Assembly (NCBI GenBank): GCA_050157065.1
Contig: CP189573.1
Reading direction: 5' to 3' (one strand)
DNA length: 64,000 nt
DNA from: Avipropionibacterium sp050157065
Lineage (GTDB): Bacteria > Actinomycetota > Actinomycetes > Propionibacteriales > Propionibacteriaceae
Below the pieces are notes generated by a model, which was not told where the DNA came from, searched no databases, and saw nothing but the letters and a program-made list of their open reading frames with translations. Positions 45,948 through 53,794 of this stretch are shown piece by piece. How positions within the stretch are numbered: position 1 is the first letter of the stretch; every line of letters starts with the position of its first letter. Both the position numbers and the translations under genes were made by a program.

Positions 45948-45998
45948 CGGACCTGATCGGCGCCGCTGCTTCTCCGACGCTGATCAAGCCGACGCGGC

Positions 45999-46421
45999 TC
46001 AGTCGGCGCTGCTGGCCGATCCGGCGCTGTTGGCCGAGCCGGCGCTGGCCGCGGACTGTGCACTCACCGGGCTCACCGGCGTCTGCGGGCTGACCGGGCT
46101 CTGCGGGGCCGGGGTCGGCGGGCTGACCGGCGTCTTCGGGCTGACCGTGCTGACCGACGTCTTCGGGCTCGCCGGGCTGGCCGTGGGCGGGGCCGGCTCG
46201 GTGGCCGATGCGGACGGCGTACCGGGCGCGCTGCTGCTCGTCGGACTCGCCGGCGGCTGCGGGTTGGCCGTGGTCGACTTGGTGGAGGTCACGGCGATGC
46301 CACCACCGGGCACCTCGGCATCAACCGACGGCAGTGCGGCGAAGGTCGCCACGGGTGCCAGTACGAAGGCGGCCGCGCCACCCACCACGATCCACTTCGT
46401 TGACTTCCCCATGCCAACCAT
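45999..46421 (-). CDS. Small exported or membrane-anchored Ser/Pro/Thr-rich protein
   Basis: Low-complexity protein of 140 residues. A hydrophobic segment (WIVVGGAAAFVLAPVATFAAL) near the N-terminus acts as signal or anchor. The rest is Ser/Pro/Thr-rich with repeated SPKTxVS and SPQTPVSP units and a C-terminal SANSAGSASSAD. No domain is recognised. Two ATG starts are possible (46421 or 46412); the first has AGGGA just upstream. The frame is supported by the clear signal-like N-terminus. The gene is convergent with the response regulator gene and has an 18-bp palindrome 36 bases upstream. Confidence 0.6.
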   Translation of the reverse strand: MVGMGKSTKWIVVGGAAAFVLAPVATFAALPSVDAEVPGGGIAVTSTKSTTANPQPPASPTSSSAPGTPSASATEPAPPTASPASPKTSVSTVSPKTPVSPPTPAPQSPVSPQTPVSPVSAQSAASAGSANSAGSASSAD

Positions 46422-46456
46422 TCAATCCCTACCGGATGAGGCCATCAGGAAAGGTT

Positions 46457-46474
46457 GATGAGAGATCTCTCATC
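46457..46474. promoter_or_regulatory. Perfect 18-bp palindrome GATGAGAGATCTCTCATC
   Basis: Continuous two-fold symmetry with no spacer, between the ABC permease stop (46483) and the start of the Ser/Pro-rich gene (46421). Either an operator for the latter or, folded with a GATC loop, a weak terminator for the former; only a short pyrimidine run follows on the minus strand. Confidence 0.5.
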
Positions 46475-46482
46475 CGACGGGG

Positions 46483-48102
46483 CTAGCGGCCACGGGCCGC
46501 CTTCACCTTGTCGTACTCGGCCTGCTGCTGCTTCGCCTTCTCCTGCATCTCGGCCATGTTGAACGAGCCCAGCAGGACGAACGCGCAGATCAGCACGAGC
46601 ACCACCGAGATGATCCACGGCAGGCCGAAGATCAGCGGGGCGGTGATCAACAGGCACAGGTCGAAGCCGCGGATCAGGTTCGCGATCATGCCCGGCGGCA
46701 TCGCGCCGGCACCGGTGGCGACCATCGGGGCGTTGAAGTTGATCGGCTTGGCGATGGTCCACCGGATGGCGCCGAGCAGCCCGGCGGCGGCCACGATCTC
46801 GGCGATGATCATGGCATCGGGGATGGTCCGTACGACCGCCCCTTCGCCGAAGCCGAGGTAGGCCGGGAAGGTGGCGAAGGCCCACAGCACGCACAAGATG
46901 GCGGGGACGATCACACTGGCCCGCTTGATCTGGCCGGGACTGAACGGCATGGAGCGTTGCATGCCGCCGGACCGCGACAGCACCCGCAGCCCGCCCAGCA
47001 TCCCGGTGACGGCGGCGAACAGCGCGATGGCCGACACGACCGGTGCGATCACCGCCAGGCCCAAGGCGTCCAGGACGTACGGCACCACGATCGACACCGC
47101 GAACGGCAGCAGGGGTCGCGGGAAACGCAACAGGCGTTGGGCGTCCCGCAGCGCGAGGGTGGTCAGTCCGGACGAGCGACCCCGCCGGATCCGGACGTGT
47201 CCGATCTCCTCACAACGACGCTCGGTCAAGATGTCGCTCATCAGCCCCAGGTCCAGGGCGAACATCGCACCGGACAGCCCCTTCGCCAGCGAGCCGCCGC
47301 TGGTCAGCCGGGTCCGTTGCAGTCGGTTGAGGTGTCGTCGGGCCAAGATCAACATCAGTCCGCCGCCCAGCAGGCCGACCCCGGCGACCGCGCCGGCCAC
47401 CACGGTGGTCATCGAGTCCAGCGGCGGCAACTGCAACCGTCCGGCCGCCACCATCACCACCGCCAGCAACGCGGCGAACGTCACCAGCGCGAACAGGGCA
47501 CTCAGCACGCGGGTGACGACGTTGTCGTCGCGGCCCTGCTGGGCAGCGGCCAACGCGACGGCACCACCGGCGGCGAGCCCGGTGGCGAGCACCCAGCCGA
47601 CGATCGCGACCAGCGACGACCCGGTGAGCGCGGCGACCAGCCCGCCGAGCAGGGCGCCCACCCCGATCGTGACTGCCACGACCGCGTACAACCTGGGTGC
47701 CAGCAGCCGGCCGCGGCGGACGGGGGCGTCCAGCAGCCAGAACCCTTCGGCGGCCGAGGCAAGGACAGGGCCGAACAGTCGGCTGATGGCGAGCGCGAGC
47801 GCGATCGACACCGCGACCGTCGCCCAGGGCAACAACGTGCGGGCGGACGTACAGGTGTCGGTGGTGCAGTTGGACACCGAGCCCTGGGCCTGGACGATCA
47901 CGTTGGCGATCATCGCGCCCAACATCACGAACGCGAAGATGCCGACGTAGGCGTTGGAGACGGCCTCACCGAGGCGGCGGGTGGCGCGACCCGAGCGCCA
48001 GTCCTTCATCAGGTCGGTCAGGTCACGCTCGTGGATCAGGGAGTCGTCGACCGCCAACGAGGCGCGGCCCGACGCGGTGCCGTCCGCCGGAACCGACGTC
48101 AT
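46483..48102 (-). CDS. ABC exporter membrane protein, 539 residues
   Basis: Polytopic membrane protein with about ten to twelve hydrophobic segments, coupled to the ATPase gene by an ATGA overlap at 48099-48102. I start at that ATG (MTSVPADGTASGR); the frame is open another 90 codons into the ATPase gene. The sequence begins with a cytoplasmic stretch of about 60 residues (LTDLMKDWRSGRATRRLGEAVSNAYVGIFAFVMLGAMIANVIV). I recognise no named family. The ABC-2-like layout fits export of a lipid, peptide or drug; substrate unknown. Confidence 0.8.
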   Translation of the reverse strand: MTSVPADGTASGRASLAVDDSLIHERDLTDLMKDWRSGRATRRLGEAVSNAYVGIFAFVMLGAMIANVIVQAQGSVSNCTTDTCTSARTLLPWATVAVSIALALAISRLFGPVLASAAEGFWLLDAPVRRGRLLAPRLYAVVAVTIGVGALLGGLVAALTGSSLVAIVGWVLATGLAAGGAVALAAAQQGRDDNVVTRVLSALFALVTFAALLAVVMVAAGRLQLPPLDSMTTVVAGAVAGVGLLGGGLMLILARRHLNRLQRTRLTSGGSLAKGLSGAMFALDLGLMSDILTERRCEEIGHVRIRRGRSSGLTTLALRDAQRLLRFPRPLLPFAVSIVVPYVLDALGLAVIAPVVSAIALFAAVTGMLGGLRVLSRSGGMQRSMPFSPGQIKRASVIVPAILCVLWAFATFPAYLGFGEGAVVRTIPDAMIIAEIVAAAGLLGAIRWTIAKPINFNAPMVATGAGAMPPGMIANLIRGFDLCLLITAPLIFGLPWIISVVLVLICAFVLLGSFNMAEMQEKAKQQQAEYDKVKAARGR

Positions 48103-48890
48103 CGCCGGCCGCCCTTGCGCTTGCCCTTCGGTGGTGCCCCGCCCGGCTTGTTGCCCGGCTTCGGGGGGCCGCCCTTGGGCTGGCCGGCACCGGACTGACC
48201 GGTCGGCTGGGAGTTGTCGGTGGGCTCGTCCGCGACGTCGGCGTTGCCGCCCCGGGCGCTGCCGAGGGTGACGATGCGGGTGGCGACGTTGTCGACCAGG
48301 TGCGGTTCGTGGCTGGCGAACACGATCGCGAGACCGTCCTTGCGTTCGGTGATCAGCCGTTCCGCCAGCCACTGCACGCCCTCGACGTCCAACCGCTGTT
48401 CGGGCTCGTCGAGCACCAGCACCTTGCGCGGCCGGATGAACGCGGTCGCCAGGGCGAGCCGACGCCGCTGCCCCGAGGAGAGGGTTCCCGGCAGCTGACC
48501 CGACTGCGGCACCAGCTGCACCTCGTGGAGCACCTCATCGACCACGCTGTCCGGATCGACCAGACCGTGCGCGCGGGCCAGCAGGTCGAGGTGCTCGACC
48601 ACCGACAGGTCGGGGAAGAAGTCGAGGTCGTCGATCACCACGGCCATGTTGCGGCGGATCCCGGCCGAGGTCTCGAACATCGGCTCCCCGCACACCTCAA
48701 CCGACCCGTCGTCGGAGGAGTCGGCGCCGACCAGCATCCGCAGCAGGGTGCTCTTGCCCGACCCGTTGCGCCCGGTCAGCGCGACCGCCTCGCCCGGGTA
48801 GACGGTGAGGTCGATGCTGTCGAGGACGGTGAAGTCGCCGTACTTCTTGGTCAGGTTGCGGATCTTCACCACGGGCTCACGTTTGGGCAC
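48099..48890 (-). CDS. ABC transporter ATP-binding protein with basic Pro/Gly-rich tail
   Basis: ATPase of 263 residues that drives the downstream membrane protein. Walker A is GRNGSGKST, the signature LSSGQRRRLALA, Walker B VLVLDEPEQRLD and the switch histidine is in FASHEPH. After about residue 215 comes a low-complexity tail of Gly, Pro and Lys (PKGGPPKPGNKPGG, ending GKRKGGRR), which is unusual. GTG start at 48890 with weak ribosome-binding site. Confidence 0.9.
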   Translation of the reverse strand: MPKREPVVKIRNLTKKYGDFTVLDSIDLTVYPGEAVALTGRNGSGKSTLLRMLVGADSSDDGSVEVCGEPMFETSAGIRRNMAVVIDDLDFFPDLSVVEHLDLLARAHGLVDPDSVVDEVLHEVQLVPQSGQLPGTLSSGQRRRLALATAFIRPRKVLVLDEPEQRLDVEGVQWLAERLITERKDGLAIVFASHEPHLVDNVATRIVTLGSARGGNADVADEPTDNSQPTGQSGAGQPKGGPPKPGNKPGGAPPKGKRKGGRR

Positions 48891-48958
48891 CGGGACAGCT
48901 TAGTTGGCACGGTCCGGGGCCGGGCACCGGCGGCGATTGGCACTACAGCTGACCGCGT

Positions 48959-48990
48959 ACCCACCACTGGGTCGAACCGCTGGGTAGACT
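48959..48990 (+). promoter_or_regulatory. Probable promoter/operator of the ParD/ParE-like module
   Basis: ACCCA-CCAC-TGGGT inverted repeat (48959-48972), a second CTGGGT at 48980-48985, and a TAGACT -10 box (48985-48990) seven bases before the antitoxin ATG. The layout suggests a leaderless, autoregulated transcript. Confidence 0.4.
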
Positions 48991-48997
48991 TCGAAGC

Positions 48998-49231
48998 ATG
49001 TCGGTCGATGAGGTACGCGCTGCGATCAGGCAGTTGGCCATGGAGGACCGCGTTGCCTTGGCCGCCGAGCTGCTGGACGATCTTGAGCATCCGTCTCGGG
49101 CCTCTGAAGCCGAGGTCGACTCCGCGTGGTCAGCCGAGCTGATCCGTCGGCTCGACTTGGCCGAGAGCGGCACTGTCGAGGGCTTGACCTTGGATCAGGT
49201 CGAAGCTCAGTTCGGGCGCCTGAGCGAGTGA
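48998..49231 (+). CDS. ParD-like antitoxin (addiction-module component)
   Basis: 77-residue acidic protein. MSVDEVRAAIRQLAMEDRVALAAELLDDLE is typical of the addiction-module component family that partners ParE/RelE toxins. The rest is probably disordered until bound to the toxin. Its stop overlaps the toxin GTG (GTGA). Confidence 0.8.
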   Translation: MSVDEVRAAIRQLAMEDRVALAAELLDDLEHPSRASEAEVDSAWSAELIRRLDLAESGTVEGLTLDQVEAQFGRLSE

Positions 49232-49539
49232 GCCGGGTCCGGTTCCTGCCGGTCGCGGCCAGCGAAGTTGCCGAGGCCGAAGCGTGGTACGGGGATCGGT
49301 CGCCAGAGTTGCAGCGCCGACTGCGTGCTGCTGTTCGGGCCGCAAGTTCCGACATCGAACAGTGGCCGGATTCTCACGCGCTGTGGCCGCTGCCTGCCGG
49401 CGACCGACGGGAGATCCGCTCCGCGCCGATCAAAGGATTTCCCTACCGATTGTTCTACTCGGTGACTCCTGATGCGGTGTGGGTGCTCGCATGCGCCCAC
49501 ACGAACCGTGAGCCGGGTTACTGGGTGGATCGCTCGTGA
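49228..49539 (+). CDS. ParE/RelE-family toxin
   Basis: 103-residue protein of the ParE/RelE fold: VRFLPVAASEVAEAEAWYGDRSPELQRRL at the N-terminus and REIRSAPIKGFPYRLFYSVTPDAVWVLACAHTNREPGYW at the C-terminus. ParE types poison gyrase; RelE types cut mRNA; sequence alone does not decide. The GTG at 49228 overlaps the antitoxin stop; the longer open frame upstream is in the antitoxin gene. Confidence 0.82.
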   Translation: MSRVRFLPVAASEVAEAEAWYGDRSPELQRRLRAAVRAASSDIEQWPDSHALWPLPAGDRREIRSAPIKGFPYRLFYSVTPDAVWVLACAHTNREPGYWVDRS

Positions 49540-49566
49540 TTGATGGTCCGGCAGGTCCCCGGTCAT

Positions 49567-50541
49567 TCACCTACGGACGGCTCGACTCACCAACCGGCCC
49601 AGTGGTGTGTCCGCGCCGATGCCCGGGAGCAGTCCGGCGCCGGTCAGCGCATCCCCGGCCGGGTCGTGGCGGCGGCGATTCGGCAGGGCCACCTGAAGGT
49701 GGGTCTCGAAGGCGTCCCGCAGCGGTTGAGAGGCCAGCGCGTTGCCGGTGGTCACGACGATCGGGCCAGCCGGCTCGGTGTCGAGCAACCCACCCCACAG
49801 CAGTCCGGCGCGTCGGCAGGCGACGTGCACGGTCTGCGACAGTTCACGGCCGGCGTCGTCGGTGATCTTGGCGGCGATGCGGTCGGTCCCGGCCAGCTCG
49901 GCCACGTCGCGGGCGACCGAGGCGATCAGCCGGACCCGGTCGGGGTGCTGTTGCAGCCGGACGCCCAGGGCATCAAGTCCGTCGAACCGGTCTGCCACCC
50001 GGTCGCGCAGCGTGGTCGGGGCGCCGCGGCCGTCCTCGGCCCGCAGCACCGCTTCGACGGCGGCCCGACCGATCCAGTGACCCGACCCGGCGTCGCCGAC
50101 CAAGGACCCCCAGCCGTCGACCCGCGCGGTCGTGGTCCCCACGCCGAGTGCCACCACCCCGGTACCCACCGCGAGCACACAGCCGGGTTCGCCGGCCAGC
50201 GCGCCGAGGTGGCTGGTCACCGAGTCGTGGGCGATCAGCATCGTGGTGAGGGCGGCGGTCGCCGGTGTCGGCGCGCCCGGGCCCGGCAGCCGGGTGGCGA
50301 CCTCGGTGGCGACGGTGGGCGACTCGACGCCGGTGCTGCCGATCGCCACCGTGGTGGGAGCGGCGGCACCACGGTCGCGGGCGATCTCACAGGCCCGGAC
50401 GACGAGTCCGGCGAGTTGGTCGGCCACCGATTGGTCGCCGCGCAGGCCCGGCAAGGTGATGCCGTTGCGATTGCCGGACAACGCCAGCCTGGTGCCACTC
50501 TGGCCGACGTCCAACGCGACGACGGTGCCGGGATCCGGCAT
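49567..50541 (-). CDS. BadF/BadG-type ATPase, probable N-acetylhexosamine kinase
   Basis: ASKHA-fold kinase of 324 residues. ALDVGQSGTRLAL is the phosphate-1 motif, GCVLAVGTGVVALGV the phosphate-2 motif, and VGDAGSGHWIGRAAVEAVLR a conserved BadF segment. Members phosphorylate N-acetylglucosamine or N-acetylmannosamine. The gene is divergent from nanE, 42 bases apart, which makes an N-acetylmannosamine or N-acetylglucosamine kinase role the most likely. A GGAGG site precedes the ATG. Confidence 0.75.
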   Translation of the reverse strand: MPDPGTVVALDVGQSGTRLALSGNRNGITLPGLRGDQSVADQLAGLVVRACEIARDRGAAAPTTVAIGSTGVESPTVATEVATRLPGPGAPTPATAALTTMLIAHDSVTSHLGALAGEPGCVLAVGTGVVALGVGTTTARVDGWGSLVGDAGSGHWIGRAAVEAVLRAEDGRGAPTTLRDRVADRFDGLDALGVRLQQHPDRVRLIASVARDVAELAGTDRIAAKITDDAGRELSQTVHVACRRAGLLWGGLLDTEPAGPIVVTTGNALASQPLRDAFETHLQVALPNRRRHDPAGDALTGAGLLPGIGADTPLGRLVSRAVRR

Positions 50542-50583
50542 CGGGGTCCTCCTCGTGGGGTGCGCGTTCTAGGGTTGCTCGAC

Positions 50584-51264
50584 ATGGGCAGTCACGCATC
50601 GGTTCTGGACCGGATCCGCGGTGGGTTGATGGTGTCATGCCAGGCCTACCCCGGCGAACCGATGAACGTTCCGTCGATCATGGCTGCGGTGGCGGCATCG
50701 GTGGTCGCCGGGGGTGCAGTTGGGGTTCGGGCCGAGGGCCTGGCCGACCTGCGCGCGGTACGGGCAGCGGTGGCCGTACCGCTGGTGGGGTTGGAAAAGA
50801 TCGGCACCGACGGGGTCTTCATCACCCCGACCCTGGCCAGCGCGTTGGCGGCGGCGGCCACCGGCTGCGACATCGTCGCGATCGACGGCACCGTACGGCC
50901 CCGGCCCGACGGCCGCGACCTGGCGACCACCGTCGCCGGGATCCGCGCCGCGCACCCCGAGCTGTTGATCATGGGTGACTGCGCGACAATCGATGACGCC
51001 CGGGCCGCGGTTGCTGCCGGGGTGGACTTGGTCGGTACGACCTTGGCCGGCTACACCGAACACCGGGCACCGACCGAGGGCCCCGACCTCGACGTGCTGG
51101 CCGAGATCTGTGCCGCGGTTGATGTCCCGGTCGTCGCCGAGGGGCGGTACGAGACCCCGGAGCACGTGGTGGCCGCGTTCGACCGGGGTGCGTTCAGCGT
51201 GTGCGTCGGGAGCGCGATCACCCACCCACAGCGGATCACCGCCCGTTTCGTGGCATCCCTTTGA
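50584..51264 (+). CDS. nanE: N-acetylmannosamine-6-phosphate 2-epimerase (NanE)
   Basis: TIM-barrel epimerase that converts ManNAc-6-P to GlcNAc-6-P in sialic acid and ManNAc catabolism. The 226-residue product matches the family: LMVSCQAYPGEPMN at the N-terminus, ATGCDIVAIDGTVRPRPDG with the active-site Asp, LIMGDCATIDDA, VGTTLAGYT and PVVAEGRYETPEHV. Length is typical. It begins with ATG 50584, preceded by a TAGGGT -10-like box, so the transcript may be nearly leaderless. No nagA or nagB lies nearby. Confidence 0.93.
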   Translation: MGSHASVLDRIRGGLMVSCQAYPGEPMNVPSIMAAVAASVVAGGAVGVRAEGLADLRAVRAAVAVPLVGLEKIGTDGVFITPTLASALAAAATGCDIVAIDGTVRPRPDGRDLATTVAGIRAAHPELLIMGDCATIDDARAAVAAGVDLVGTTLAGYTEHRAPTEGPDLDVLAEICAAVDVPVVAEGRYETPEHVVAAFDRGAFSVCVGSAITHPQRITARFVASL

Positions 51265-51333
51265 CAGTCCCGGCAGCGGCCCGACCGTCACGCGGCGGCC
51301 CGGCCCTGACGCAGCAGGCGTGAACGAACCGGG

Positions 51334-51342
51334 TTGTCGGAC
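51334..51342 (+). promoter_or_regulatory. Isolated match to the GntR core (TTGTCGGAC) upstream of menG
   Basis: The nine bases fit TTGTnGGAY, but the flanks (CCCTTGGTTA) lack the second half. A TAGGGT -10 candidate (51351-51356) follows, seven bases before the menG GTG. This may be chance. Confidence 0.25.
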
Positions 51343-51362
51343 CCCTTGGTTAGGGTGGTTCC

Positions 51363-52097
51363 GTGTCCACGACCAGCAGCTCCACCTCGCCCGATCCGAC
51401 CCGTCGCTCCTACCGCGCCACCCTCGCGAAACGCCGAGCCGACGTGGCCGAGATGTTCGACGGCGTCGCTGCCCGGTACGACCTGACCAATGGTGTGATG
51501 ACGGGCGGGCTCGACCGCAGTTGGCGGCGGGCGACGGTCGAGGCGATCGAGCCGACGCCGGGGCAGGTGATCCTCGACCTGGCCGCCGGGACGGGTGCCT
51601 CCAGCCTGCCGTTGCGCGACGCCGGGGCGACGGTGGTGTCGGCCGACCTCAGCCTGGGCATGCTCAAGGTCGGTCGGGAGCGGCACCCCGAGCTCAACTT
51701 CACCGCCGGGGACGCGTTGCGGCTGCCGTTCGGTGACGCCACCTTCGACACCGTCACCATCTCGTTCGGGTTGCGCAACGTCGAGGACACGGTGGCCGCG
51801 TTGACCGAGCTCCGCCGGGTCACCAAGCCCCGCGGCCGGATCGTCATCTGTGAGTTCTCCCGGCCGACGTCGACCCTGATCCGCACCACCTACGACAAGG
51901 TGGTGATGCCGCTGCTGCCAAAGATCGCCGGCATCTCGGCCTCCAACAAGGCCGCCTACACCTACCTGTCGGAGTCGATCATGGCGTGGCCCGACCAGCT
52001 CGGGCTGGCCACGCTGATGATCGAGGCCGGCTGGAACGTGGTCGAGTGGCGCAACCTGTCCTCAGGCATCGTCGCTCTGCACCGGGCGCGCGCCTGA
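51363..52097 (+). CDS. menG: Demethylmenaquinone methyltransferase (MenG/UbiE)
   Basis: SAM-dependent methyltransferase for the last ring step of menaquinone synthesis. The 244-residue product has MFDGVAARYDLTNGVMTGGLDRSWRR, the SAM loop ILDLAAGTGASSLPL, and the UbiE motif YTYLSESIMAWPDQLGLATLM. The start is a GTG (VSTTSSSTSPD). It overlaps the nuclease gene by one base (TGATG). Confidence 0.95.
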   Translation: MSTTSSSTSPDPTRRSYRATLAKRRADVAEMFDGVAARYDLTNGVMTGGLDRSWRRATVEAIEPTPGQVILDLAAGTGASSLPLRDAGATVVSADLSLGMLKVGRERHPELNFTAGDALRLPFGDATFDTVTISFGLRNVEDTVAALTELRRVTKPRGRIVICEFSRPTSTLIRTTYDKVVMPLLPKIAGISASNKAAYTYLSESIMAWPDQLGLATLMIEAGWNVVEWRNLSSGIVALHRARA

Positions 52098-53794
52098 TGA
52101 TCCTGCTCGACGCCTACGCCGCCCGCAGCTGTGCGGTGAAGACCCACAACACGTTCGACCCGGGAGTCACGTTGGTGGCCGGGCCGATCGACGAGGGTCT
52201 GCAGGAGCTGTTCGACCAGGGCCAGGAGTTCGAGGACCAGCAAGTCGCCCAGTTGCTCGCGGCCGTCCCGGGGTTGGTCGACCTGCGCGAGGTCGAGGAT
52301 CGGGCCGAGGCGGCCCGTCGGCTCCGGGCCGCGACCGCCGACGGTGTCGTCGGAGTGGTCGGCGGATCGCTGCCGGTCGACGCGGCCGGCCATCGGGTGG
52401 GCCGGGTCGACCTGCTGCTGCGGGGCCCGGACCGGCATGACGGCAGCGCCGGCTACCTGCCGGTGGAGATCAAGCGGCACCGCGTGCTGGAACGCCGCCG
52501 GGCCAAGACGGATTCACCGGCGGCGTGGCTCGCCCCGTTCCACTCCCCCACCGCCGCGGTAGAGACCCTCGACCGGCGGTTCCGGTACGGCAGCCGCGAG
52601 GGTGACCTGGTCCAACTCGCCCACTACTGGCGGATGTTGGAGGCGGCCGGGTTGGCCGCCGGCGGCGAGCCGTGGGTCGGGGTGATCGGGAACGACCCCG
52701 AACCGGGTGGGGTGATCACCTGGGTCCGGCTCGACGCCCCGGTCGCCCGCACGTTCTCCCGTACCGCCGACACCGGTTGGGTGCGGCGTTCGATCCTGGA
52801 GCGGTACGACCACGAGTTCGCCTTCCGGCTCGACGTCGCCGAGGTCGCCGCCCACCAGGGCGAAGCCGATGCCCGGCCGCCGCTGGTGGAGCCGATCCGG
52901 GTCGACGAGTGTGCCCGCTGTCCGTGGTGGGAGTACTGCCGCTCGGCGATGGACGCCGACGACCTCAGCCTGCGGCTCGACAAGGGGCCACTCGACGTCC
53001 GCGAGATCTCGGTGCTGCGGCGACGCGGCATCGGCACGGTGACCGAGCTGGCCGCGGCGGACCTGGCCGAGCTGTTGCCCGGCTACCTGGCGGAGGTGAC
53101 GCACCGCGACAACGCCGAGAGCCGGATCCGGACCGCCCACCGGCGTGCGGTGATGTTGGCCGACGGCACTCCCCTGGCGCGGACCACCCAGGGCGCGATC
53201 GCGGTACCGACCGCCCCGGTGGAGATCGACTTCGACCTCGAGGCGTCGGCCGACCAGCACGTCTATCTGTGGGGCTTCCTGGTCAACGACGGCGACTCGT
53301 CCAGCTACGTCCCGTTCGCCGAGTTCAGCGACCTCGACGACGACGGTGAAGTCGCGCTCGCGGTGCGCGCACTGACCTGGTTGCGGACCCAGGTCGTCGA
53401 ACACGGCGCGACGGTCCACCACTACTCCGGGTACGAGGTCTCCCAACTGGTGAAGCTCGCCGAACGGAGTCCCGAGCACGAAGTGCTGCAGTGGGCCTGC
53501 GAGGCAACCGGCCACGACTTCGTCGACCTGTACGAGGTCGTGAAGCGGCACTGGTTCGGCGTGGCCGGGTTGGGGCTGAAGCAGGTCGCCACCCAGGGTG
53601 CTGGCTTTTCTTGGCGGGACGAGGATCCCGGCGGGCTCAACTCCCAGACCTGGTTCCAGGAGGCGGTACACGGTGAGGACGAGGCGACCCGGCTCGAAGC
53701 CCGCAACCGGGTACTGGCCTACAACGAGGACGACGTGACGGCCACCCGTGAGGTACGGCGTTGGCTGCGCGCCCAGTCGGCCAAGATCAACTGA
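52097..53794 (+). CDS. TM0106-family RecB-like nuclease with Fe-S type cysteines and DEDD-like exonuclease domain
   Basis: 565-residue protein of the TM0106 (COG2251) group. The N-terminal half is a PD-(D/E)xK nuclease: RVDLLLR then VEIKRH supply the acidic and lysine residues. Cys12 together with the cluster CARCPWWEYC (C-x2-C-x5-C, near residue 272) matches the iron-staple layout of Cas4/AddB-type nucleases. The C-terminal half looks like a DEDD exonuclease: DFDLEAS, then HHYSGYE, then YNEDDVTATREV. Role unknown; probably DNA repair or RNA processing. It is coupled to menG by TGATG overlap, with no evident link to quinone synthesis. Confidence 0.85.
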   Translation: MILLDAYAARSCAVKTHNTFDPGVTLVAGPIDEGLQELFDQGQEFEDQQVAQLLAAVPGLVDLREVEDRAEAARRLRAATADGVVGVVGGSLPVDAAGHRVGRVDLLLRGPDRHDGSAGYLPVEIKRHRVLERRRAKTDSPAAWLAPFHSPTAAVETLDRRFRYGSREGDLVQLAHYWRMLEAAGLAAGGEPWVGVIGNDPEPGGVITWVRLDAPVARTFSRTADTGWVRRSILERYDHEFAFRLDVAEVAAHQGEADARPPLVEPIRVDECARCPWWEYCRSAMDADDLSLRLDKGPLDVREISVLRRRGIGTVTELAAADLAELLPGYLAEVTHRDNAESRIRTAHRRAVMLADGTPLARTTQGAIAVPTAPVEIDFDLEASADQHVYLWGFLVNDGDSSSYVPFAEFSDLDDDGEVALAVRALTWLRTQVVEHGATVHHYSGYEVSQLVKLAERSPEHEVLQWACEATGHDFVDLYEVVKRHWFGVAGLGLKQVATQGAGFSWRDEDPGGLNSQTWFQEAVHGEDEATRLEARNRVLAYNEDDVTATREVRRWLRAQSAKIN

